Source: Kitagawia praeruptora
Taxonomy: Eukaryota > Streptophyta > Magnoliopsida > Apiales > Apiaceae
Reading direction: 5' to 3'
DNA: 64,000 nt
NCBI GenBank assembly: GCA_037693485.1
Contig: CM075348.1
Span: forward strand, 122,833,609 to 122,897,608
The notes beneath the pieces are model-generated. The model saw only the letters and a list, made by a program, of their open reading frames with translations. It was not told the origin of the DNA and made no database searches. Below, one piece after another: positions 52,479 to 61,875 of this stretch; within the stretch, counting starts at the first letter, position 1, and every line of letters begins with the position of its first letter. Made by a program: the position numbers and the translations under genes.

Positions 52479-53069
52479 TGTGCTAGACTCCAAGCTGATC
52501 CTAAGGAATCTCATTTAGTTGCTATTAAGAGGATTTTCAGATATCTTAAGGGAACACCAAACATTGGCATTTGGTACCCTAGAGATTCTGGTTTAGATCT
52601 AATTGGCTATCAGATGCAGATTATGTAGGTTGGAAAATTGATAGGAAAAGTACGTACTATAGGTACCTATCAATTCTTAGGGAATAAGCTGGTATCATGG
52701 TTTAGTAAGAAGCAGAATTCAGTTTCCACTTCTACCGCAGAAGTTGAGTACATTGCAGCTGGAAGTTGTTGTGCACAAATTTTATGGATGAAAAACCAAC
52801 TGCTTGACTATGGTTTGAGAGTTGAAAGAATCACAATTTTTTGTGATAATACTAGTGCTATTGCCATATCTGAGAATCCAGTGCAACACTCAAGGACCAA
52901 GCACATAGACATCAGATACCATTTCATCAGAGAACATATGATGGAAGGTACAATGGAACTTCATTTTGTTCCAAGTGAGAAACAACTTGTTGATATCTTT
53001 ACCAAGCCACTTGATGAATCAACATTTCCAAGGTTGGTAAGTGAGCTAGGTATGCTGAATTTTTCCTAA
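52479..53069 (+). pseudogene. Sirevirus RT end and RNase H
   Basis: The sequence begins inside the conserved CARLQADPKESH stretch after RT and runs through IKRIFRYLKGTPN and WFSKKQNSVSTSTAE. It continues with ILWMKNQLLDYG, the CDNTSA motif of RNase H, HIDIRYHFIRE and DIFTKPLDE to a TAA at 53067-53069. A small deletion and frameshift near 52605-52640 breaks the DAD-containing start of RNase H. The equivalent region of the left element is 6720-7330. Truncated and dead. Confidence 0.9.
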
Positions 53070-53626
53070 GCTATTCTAGATATTTATTAGTTATATCACA
53101 GCTAGGAGTACGTTGAACTTTTCCTATTAAAAGAGTAAGAATTTTGTCTAAGTCAAAATTTACATGTCAACGAATATCTTTAGTTGTTGATGCTTCAACA
53201 TATATCTAGATTTTATGCTTCGACGAATAACAAGTTACCTTTGACTGTATTAGTACAATAATGCATGTCAACGAATATCTTGTACTTTACGGGTTTATCC
53301 TATTATCCTTTGGGTATTTTGAATTTACTTTTTAACCGTTGATTCAGTCGTCATCGTATACATACACCTTTTGTATGTATATAGCTGGCACGGTTATCCT
53401 TTACTTTTCTACCCACGACTCTAACCAGTTTCTTTATTCACAAATAGAGTAATTTTCTTTATTTGATAACTGATTTTACTCAATTATTTGAGAGTAAGTA
53501 TAAAACCCATCTCAATTACTCTATTCTCTTTTAACTTATGCTTAAATTCACCAAGGCAAAACTTCTTCTCTCTATCTCTCAAGAACTCAAAACCCCTTTT
53601 CTAGTTTTCAGTCTCTTTCAGATATA
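53070..53626 (+). promoter_or_regulatory. Pol-env spacer with TATA box and CT-rich leader
   Basis: A CAACGAATATCTT-like word repeats at about 53167 and 53268. Near the end, AGTATAAAACCCATCTC at about 53496-53512 is a good plant TATA box. It is followed by a CT/AAACTTC-rich leader to the ATG at 53627. The layout parallels 8040-8198 of the left element. Confidence 0.45.
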
Positions 53627-54351
53627 ATGGCTCCTATTGTTAAGATGAAGTCTGGAAACGGGTTCACCTATGAGAAGAATAATTTTGCTGCCTTCGTGGA
53701 TAAGGAACACTCGCCAGTGCAGTATCATAAAATGATGGAGTTCATCAAGAAATGTAAACTGGAATATGCCATGACTGAAACTCCACTGCTATATCATGAA
53801 GTTGTGGAAGAAGTTTGGACATCAGCCGAATGTAGAGCTGTAATTCGAGCCGAGTGGCTCACGAGCTGACTCGGCTCGTTTAGTTAAACGAGTCGAGCTC
53901 GGGTAAAGGTTTTGGCTCGTTTAATTAAACGAGCCGACTCGACTCGACTCGTGAAATTAAACGAGCCGAGTTCGGGTAGAGTTTTAGGCTCGATTAAGTG
54001 TAAAATTAAACGAGTTGGCTCGCCCGACTCGTTAAAACCGGCTCGTTTAGCTAAACGAGTCGAGTTCGGGCAGAGGTTTTGGCTCGATTAGTTAAACGAG
54101 CCGGCTCGGCTCGATTAATCCTAGCTCGTTTAATGTTCGGCTCGAAACTCGGCTCGCCCGGTCCGAATTACAGCCCTAGCCGAATTCGACTCTTCAGATA
54201 ACACCATTACCTTTTCTCTCAAAGGTAAGGAGTATGTTTTTAATTCTGATGTTGTGACTGCTTGTCTCAAACTACTTGAGGATAATTGTACTTCTATGCC
54301 TACTGATGATGATTTAGTTGCCATGCTTAACACTATAGGTTATGCTCTAGT
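53627..54351 (+). pseudogene. Env-like additional ORF start of the second Sirevirus, interrupted
   Basis: The ATG at 53627 opens a frame whose residues 40-70 (TETPLLYHEVVEEVWTSAE) correspond in position and pattern to the N-terminal globular domain of the left element's env-like ORF (around NPTLYLDILEQFWGS). The frame is split at 53832 by a 346 bp hAT-like MITE, resumes after 54186 and is lost at 54351, where a gypsy-type LTR begins. The role is unknown. Confidence 0.65.
53833..54178. mobile_element. hAT-like MITE rich in CGAG words
   Basis: Terminal repeats TAGAGCTGTAATTCG (left) and the reverse complement of CGAATTACAGCCCTA (right) are of the common plant hAT type. The flanks GCCGAATG (53825-53832) and GCCGAATT (54179-54186) form an 8 bp duplication with one mismatch. 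The 346 bp interior is made of repeated TTAAACGAGyCGAGyTCGGG units in both orientations. It interrupts the env-like frame. The 80-aa frame across its left end is an artefact of the insertion. Confidence 0.82.
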
Positions 54352-56951
54352 TGTAACGCCCCGACTTCCCAATACTAAAAATATAATTTTTATAATAAAA
54401 TAGACTTTGATACAGGGAAATTTTATAAAAATTCTGCATGAAGTATTCGTAAATCAGACCATCCACCTGTAATTCAACCCAAACCAAATTCCAATTTAAC
54501 AAATACAATTAAAACTTAATACACCAACGATTCCTCACCGAGGATCGATTTCAGGTTATGGTATGAAACAAGAATCTAAATTAAACAAATTAATACAACT
54601 TCTATCTCTGCTCTAATACAAATTACTATACCATCTAATTCGTAACTCAATCCCAATCTGTGCTTACCCGCTCTAGCTCCGAAATCTGTCCTGGATAGAA
54701 TGCCTCATCCCTCTCATTCACGGGGATAAATGTAGTAGATCATCCTTAAACCTAACTGCAAAGGGTTAGGTAAAACGAAGAAAGAGTGAGCCAAAGAATG
54801 CTCAGCAAGTTAATAATATAGTGAAACAACAATATCTCGATAATTCATTGATGAACAATATCAATGATCAGTTAATCTCAAGGAAAGAATTCAATTTCCA
54901 TCTTAGGATAAACTTTCCAGTTTCATCAAATCATAAATTTCGTGAAAACATTCCTTTTCTTAAAACCATTCCATTATTAAATATACTTTCCATAAAACCC
55001 TTTTTAAAATCATTTAAGTTGATTGGAGTTTTTTCACGACTACGGACAATACGGGTGATCAGCCACGTAACGTCCCCAGCCCGGACACTCGGTCCGTCTG
55101 GACATAAATTGGGTTCCCAATTAGGCAACACATTTGCCTATAAGGTGCTGGACTGGTCCCACCAGAACTACAGCACAAAATAAAACATGCTGGACCGGCG
55201 TCACCCGGCCTCTTACGCGGCTCCAATCTGAAGGAATCCGTAGAAAACATTTTGACGGAATCCCCCACAGTAAAATCTTTTAAACCTTTAAAACATTTCA
55301 CTTTTAAGTCCTTTATACTCACTGATAACAGATCAGCCCAGTATAAGGAATTTTAAAAAATGTCTTTAATTAATTTACTCATTTTCATTTTCAATTATAA
55401 AAGACTGAGGTTTAGGGAAGCAATTGATATGCAGAATCATGAACAACAGCAATAAGGTTAAGTTTCAAGGGAAACATGTAATATAAGGATTCATAAACGA
55501 CAAAGCAATAAGATTAAACTAAGCATGTTATGATACGACAAAGCAGAATCATATAACAACAAGGAAACATAAATCCAGTAAGGAACAGATCAATTATTCA
55601 GGGTCTAGAATTGAACAACAGTTTATAAGGAAAATCATGAAATAAAGGAATCTGAAGTTCAACCGTAAATTAGAGTAACTGCACAAGGTTTGACCATTCA
55701 TTTAAAAGGTTACCAATTAATAAAATTTTCATGGCAAAATTCGAACTTACATGAAAGATTTGAATAATTTAAAACGAAGATTTAAGAAATTCTCAATTAC
55801 CCAAGGTCTCACACTCTTGTCAGCTAAGCACTCATAGGCTTCAGCTGCCAAACCGGCATGACAATAATGAGTCTAAATAATTAAGAAGATCTCAATTCAT
55901 TCTTGGCTTTAACCGTCACTGAGCAACACATGCCTCAACAGCAGTATAAACCTCGAATTAGTTTACATGAATTTGAAAGAAAACATACTTTGAAAAATAT
56001 TAGTAAAGACGAGGAATATTGAAATAAATTAATTTTAAAAGAATTCAACACCTGAACAATAGGTGAGGAACATAAACAATGACAGAATAAATTGAGAATG
56101 AGTGTTTGTAAATTAATAGAAAAAGAATGTCACTGGAAATAATAATAATAAAGGGTATAGACACTAGCAAAATGGTTTGAAAGGAATATCTCATAATTAA
56201 CAGAACAGGTTCACATTATTTAGAATAAAAATGAAGAGTATAACTACTTAAAAGAAGGGATATCGAAAGAACAAATCATTAACACAAAAAGTTTCAGATC
56301 ACTTGAACAATAAATGGGGGATAGTAAACTTGCCTCAATACACAGGGTTTCTATTTCCAATACTTTAACTCCTCATCACTTTACATCCGTCTCTACTTGA
56401 CCTTTCTTCGATCACACATTCCATTTTCCCTTTATCACTTGTCAATCCCGATAATTCTTTCCTTCCTCTACATTCCATTTCCACATGCTCTGGCTCTTAG
56501 TTGGCCTCCTATGCGTACCTATATACAGGTAATGTACTATTTTAGTACGCGTATAACCTTGATTGTCTATCCCTATTATACCCAACCGCTACCTATAACG
56601 CATTACAACTTAACACATAAATCTTTACTCCGCACAACCATTCACGTTGCACATATAACTTGAATCCTACATATAATTAATTAAGATCCCATAAGCATAT
56701 AACACGTTTAACAATGTCAATACTTAAAATAGACCACCACTTTACATCATTAATCTCAATTTAAACAAAAATGCTAACATAATATAGCCTTTTAACATAT
56801 TTGACAATTCCAATGTATATCAAAATTTACATTTAACTCGCAAAAATCATAATTAGCAGCATGATCTAATACGTTAACACATAACACGTTTTATATAAAC
56901 CACTTAATAACCGTTTAAACATGCCCTTGGTACCTCACGACATAAGCATAC

Positions 56952-57480
56952 TGATAAGTGGATTTTATATCCACTTGGAGCGTTCCATATCGGCTTAAAT
57001 TGATTAACTTGGCCTCAAGTTTGTGGTAGTTTTGATGTGTTTTTGTTTAGTTGTGCAGATTCGTGATTCCGTCGTTTAGGGTTGATTGTTTTCGTCATTG
57101 TTGGAGTGGAATTCAAGTATAGGAATAATGAATGGAGACTTGCGTGGATTTACCATAATGATTTGAAGACTAGAGAATTGATGACGGAAGTTGGTGCAAA
57201 AAGAACGGAAGAAAAAGACGAAGAAACGGAGCAGAAAATGGTGAATCGACAGCAACTGGCGCGCAGGCAGCGCCCGAGACGTGCAGGCTACGCCTGCGTC
57301 TCCTGCCCATCACGCAGGTAGCGCGTGTGGCGCGCAGGCAACACGCGCGCGGTGTTGAAAAATTACAATTTTGCCCTTTTTACTATTTTGGCCATATCTT
57401 GAGTTCTATATAAGTCCATTTTGGACGATCTTACTGTCCACGCGAAGCTAACGAGATTCTCTACCATTCTAAAGTGGTAG
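56952..57480 (+). mobile_element. Athila/Tat-like LTR fragment
   Basis: TGATAAGTGGATTTTATATC starts this piece, as in the LTRs of the nested element (minus strand at 20283 and 13218). Similarity continues through ATCGGCTTAAATTGATT and TAGTTTTGATGTGTTTTT before diverging. It contains a GCGC-rich module at 57255-57355 and ends at a short palindrome. Only the LTR start is present. Confidence 0.7.
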
Positions 57481-57485
57481 AGAAT
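57456..57485. repeat. 11 bp perfect inverted repeat at an element junction
   Basis: ATTCTCTACCA (57456-57466) and TGGTAGAGAAT (57475-57485) are separated by 8 bases. The hairpin sits exactly where plus-oriented LTR sequence changes to minus-oriented internal sequence of a related element. Confidence 0.85.
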
Positions 57486-58583
57486 GTACCCACAAAATCC
57501 ATCTAACTAAACAATGCAATGCATGAATGCAACTAAATAAAAATGCAACGATCCCCTTCAAACTAACCAAAACCAACTAGCAAGCAAATATCTCAAAGAA
57601 TGCAACTAAATCCAAATAGAACTCGACTAAGTCCCCGTATACTAACAATACATGAACAGAAACGTACGTGTGTGCGATTCTCATCAGAAATACTCCCAAA
57701 ACTAGATCAAAATCATACCTATTCTTCACCAAGACAATCACAGGTTTATAAATAGAGTAGACTGTAGACACTTCATAACTTCGAAACACCTCTATCCTCA
57801 TCTGAGTTAGCCAGAAACCATGCTTTATTACTAAGCAACAACTACGACACATAATAAACAAACATGCTTATTTAACCGTGCAATGGATGAGACCCCAAAA
57901 AGCTGATACAATAATACCCATGTAGCGAGTGTTAGGTTAGCAATCCCAAACCACAAGGGCTTTAGGTTACTAGGACTAAGTCCCCTCACACTTAATTGCT
58001 CGAGTATTAAAGAGCTCACCCTGGTTAATTCTGCATTAAACAATTAAACTATTGACTTTTTTTTTCTTTTTCTTTTTTTTTCATGCAATCTGGAATGAGA
58101 ATTCCCATTTCCAACCCTAGACTACTCATATAAATATGATCCGGCTACTAGCCATTTGACACCTAGCCAACAACTAGCATGAAATTCATGTTTTCCCCCA
58201 AACTTAGACTTTAGTGCTCCTACGCCATCAAGGGAATAACGAAAATTCTAAATATAATCAAGTGATTAAATCTCAAAACAACCAAACAAGCATGACCTCA
58301 ACCTAGCCCAAAAGCAAATAATGAGACTGTGTAAAAGTTTTGTTCTAAAGCATGCAAGTCAATTCCTAGGAACTATAAATCAACCCTCTATTCATCATTA
58401 CCACACTCAATAAGACATCTACCTACCAATCAGAATTAGCTCATTCTAAGGGATCATGAAAAAAAATGCATGCCATGCAAATGCAAATGCAACTAAATGA
58501 ACTCACATGGTAAAACAAAACAAAAATAACAGAATGTCCTACTTGAAACAAACATGCAAAAATACGAACAAACATGAATGAAT
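57486..58583 (-). mobile_element. Non-coding 3' internal fragment of an Athila/Tat-like element
   Basis: It corresponds to 13385-14950 of the nested element. Shared landmarks, in order, are GTACCCACAAAATCCA, ATGCAATGCATGAATGCAAC, a T/C-rich tract (58053-58080) and ACAGAATGTCCTA with AAACAAACATG. A CCCCCAAACTTAGAC word near 58195 is PPT-like. There is no coding sequence. Confidence 0.65.
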
Positions 58584-59275
58584 TGTTGGGTATATTTCAC
58601 TAAACAACGCAACAATGAGGCAGTGATATATATATATATATTGAAACAAGAACAGGCAATAACCAATTAACAAAACAAATCACGAAGGTAAAACAATATA
58701 ATCAGAGACTAACATATAATAAGAAAAGAAGAGAACTTATCTCTCACAGTAGCATTATCAAAGGCAACAAGAGAGAAACAAATCAGCTGAGTCACCAAGC
58801 CCTTCGAGAAAACTTGGCTGTTCTTGAAGAGAATATTGCCCCACTTACGTTGTGATTGGGTTCCAGCAATATCACTTCCAGGATAAAACAGCACCGATCA
58901 ATGGGTTCACAAATACTCCAGTGATCAACAGCGACCAGCACCTCAGTTCGCCTGAGAATTATGTATATAATCTGTATGTGTCGAGAGAGAACAGAGAAGA
59001 AAGAAAGAGATAGAGTTTCTATCCTTAGGACGTATCTCTACCATATACGTTTATTCTATTCTGTATTGTATATAATACCAAAAATAAACATAACTGATAC
59101 TCCATAAAAGGAAAGTAAATATTCTGATTTAATTTCATTACCTGCATCAGGATTTATTTTCAGTTACATAAGCATCATGATTTGGTCATCAGTAATATCA
59201 GGATTTGGTGTCCATCAGGATCAGGATTCAGTGCTTGTCAGGAACTGATATCCATCAGTATATTATCACAACAAC
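58584..59275 (-). mobile_element. Copia-type solo LTR (or isolated LTR)
   Basis: On the minus strand it starts TGTTGTGATAATATACTGAT and ends ATATACCCAACA, about 692 bp, with TG..CA termini. TATA-like TTATATACAATAC lies mid-way, and a CT-rich stretch follows (TCTCTTTCTTTCTTCTCTG). No PBS, PPT or matching 5 bp duplication adjoins, so it is either a solo LTR with rearranged flanks or a fragment. The 61-aa frame at 58709-58894 lies inside and is not a gene. Confidence 0.65.
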
Positions 59276-61741
59276 AGTTCCAAGGTATTGGAAACTTGCC
59301 TGGCAATCCTGTAGGGGTAGTGTGCCTCGTGTCAATCCGGTGATCTATACATAGTCACAATAACCGAGGTCAATCAATTAACACTTTTTAAAAGGCTAAG
59401 TATAACTTAACTTAAGTCGAAACACGTTTTCGAGTTATCTCGTTAAACACCCTTTAGTGCAATTCTCTTTATTATCGCTATGCCCCGTCATTCGTTTGCT
59501 ACTAAGACACGTCGTCATACTTACACTTTGTATATACTTAAGTCGTATAAATTCTAAGCTCGGTCGTTTACGAATCAAGATTATACCTCGAGTTTTATCG
59601 CCCGTTTTCTAAGTTATAACCAAAGTCATACTTTTAAGGGGTTCGTTCGCGTTTAACCTCGATTCGAACATTTTTATAAAATCGAAAAACGATCCGTTCG
59701 ACATGTGGTTTTCTCTCACACCTTCCTTTTTACCTCTAATATTTAATTATCAAGGTTCGTCACTGATTTCATAGTATTAAAGAAATCCAATTTCAGTTAC
59801 GAACTTTCGTTTACGGTTTCGAACTACTTTTACGAATTTAATCATAACTCCTAAACCATAAATCCATTTCACACGATCTTTATATCAAAATGAAGCTTAT
59901 ACCATAATCTATCTTGTATTAGTATAATATGAAACTGGACAGTGAGTTAAGGCTACTGTCAAACACGGTTTCTTAAGGTTTAACGAAAATCGGGCATTAC
60001 GACTGCTATAAATCGAACATTCCAAAAATCGTAACATCAATACCAAGCCACACGGGGCATCCATACAACTCATATACCTGATTATCAACTTAACAAGTCC
60101 AGAAGTTCATCACTTATTCATCATATGTATCATATTGCTTCATCACTAAATTACTAGCAAACCATGCTTATAATCATCATCATAACCTTAACTACACTAA
60201 ACTATCAAGAACACGCTTAAATCTTCAAAACAAAAGCTAGGGTTTTGATGAGATATACCTTCCTTGGTGAGTACTAGAGCCTTACTAAGCCTTGATCTAG
60301 TCCTTAGAACTCCTTACAACCTTAAACTAGCAAGAATCATCAAGAACATAGTTAGTGATTTTTTGGATCTACTATAACCCAGTTGAAAGATCATGAAAAA
60401 CGAGGGCCTTACCGAGGTTTTATGGACGAGGCTTCTAAAGGAGAGTTGTAGAGAATCTGACCCTCTTTCCAAAAAGCTAAATAACACCAAATTACATTGA
60501 GTAATGAAGGAGATATGGCCGTTTGAAAATCAGTACAGAAGCTATCAAGGATTCTGGGCAGGTTGGTTCTTCAACTTGGGGAGGAGATTTGACTAGGCTA
60601 TACTCATTATCTAGACATAAAATTTTGAGCAAATGTGATCCATACTATGAGGGAGCTGTGGTTAAAATTTGGTGATTTTGTCATGGATAGAAATGGAGAT
60701 ATGAATTTTCTTTGTGTGGTGTTTATGCTAGGCAGTTTGTGGAGAAAGGAGAGAAATGGAGTTGTTTGCTTTGTTTTGCTCTCATCCTTGAATTATTGGT
60801 GATAATATCTCATAAAGTGGCTGTGTTGATCTCCTTGGTTCTTGTGCTAGGTGTGTTGAAGAAGCTTGGTTGATATTTGTTGTGTTTTTGAATTGATTTA
60901 AGTGTTTTAACCACTTAAATCCTAAATTGTTTTGATTTAATCTTCGATTAAATCATTCCATCCAATTGATATAATCCTCTTCATGATCGTGTAGAATATT
61001 TAATCTTGTTATAAACCCAATCCAAAATCCATAATTCGTTCGCTTAATCGCTTAATCTCGTTGTAAAATTTCAACGGTTTCTAGAACGTTCGTTTCAGTG
61101 TCTCAGTGGTTTTCGTTCTAAATTCTCAATCAAATATAAGAAAATTCTAAAATATTAAATCCTCAAATTTAATATCTCATTTCTTGAATATAATAATATA
61201 TAATTCGCTGTCGGGTCAAATATTACACCAAAATAGAATTTGGAATTTCTGAATTTCGATCGTCTTTACATACACTTATTTACTCCGTGGATCACTAATA
61301 TGACTTCGAAATATCCATACCATGTCCCATACATAGGTGACATGAAAAATTTTCTCATTCCTCGAAAATCACTATTCATCCAGAAAAACACTATTCACTA
61401 CTTTTTCTATTTTTACCCCTTGTACTTAGAAAATGATCTTGTGCTTTCTCGAGCATACCTTATCCCTTTGGCGGAGTTCTCGGGTTAATACCAGAATCGA
61501 TTTGGATGACATGAGAATATTCCTATCTTAAGATACCATCGTTATCTCTCTGGGAGATAGATTATTCTTATCTATGCTGTCAACCAATTGCATTGTTCAT
61601 GGTACATAAACATTGGAATCCTCATTTAATAAAATTATTCAATCATTAAACCATTGATACATCGTAGTCATAACCACTATTCAGTTATACACTAGTACAT
61701 AATAAAAGTTTTAATTCCTACCAAAAATCTGGGTTCTTACA

Positions 61742-61875
61742 GTTACAGTACCTTTTAGGTTTACAGGGGATAGACTCCAGATACGTAAGTATCAATCTAT
61801 GTAGTTAAAGGTACAACCAATTCACCCTTACAACTTGTTATTACCACATTGAATACACTTTCGAGGGATCTCCTC
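61742..61875 (-). other. 3' non-coding sequence behind the copia pol
   Basis: Short sequence between the pol stop and the inserted gypsy-type LTR. No PPT or LTR of the copia element remains. Confidence 0.5.

Larger units (their letters stand above)
52479..54351 (+). mobile_element. Truncated second Sirevirus fragment
   Basis: It contains the end of reverse transcriptase, RNase H, the pol-env spacer and the beginning of the env-like ORF. It is cut on the left by a gypsy-type LTR (ends 52478) and on the right by another, oppositely oriented LTR (starts 54352). It is similar to, but clearly distinct from, the left Sirevirus. Confidence 0.85.
54352..61741 (-). mobile_element. Very long gypsy-type LTR, interrupted (about 5.1 kb without insertions)
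   Basis: On the minus strand it starts TGTAAGAACCCAGATTTT at 61741 and ends GGGGCGTTACA at 54352. It matches the terminal types of the solo LTR at 49645-51513, with about 500 bp of good alignment near 60960-61480. Pieces of other LTR elements occupy 56952-59275. LTRs of this size occur in Ogre/Tat-lineage elements. The flanking five bases do not match (CTAGT on the left, GTTAC on the right), and the flanks belong to two different copia elements. It is therefore not a simple solo LTR. No gene was found in 54352-56951 or 59276-61741; short frames there are incidental. Confidence 0.6.

Noticed and set aside
53627..53869. An independent 80-aa protein ending in RAEWLTS
   Set aside because: The last codons come from the inserted hAT-like MITE; the true frame is the interrupted env-like ORF.
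57082..57321. 79-aa charged frame at 57 kb
   Set aside because: It lies in an LTR fragment and ends in the GCGC-rich module; similar incidental frames occur in related LTRs.
54352..61741. Calling the giant LTR a clean solo LTR
   Set aside because: The flanking pentamers differ and the two sides belong to different elements, so a simple insertion plus recombination does not fit.
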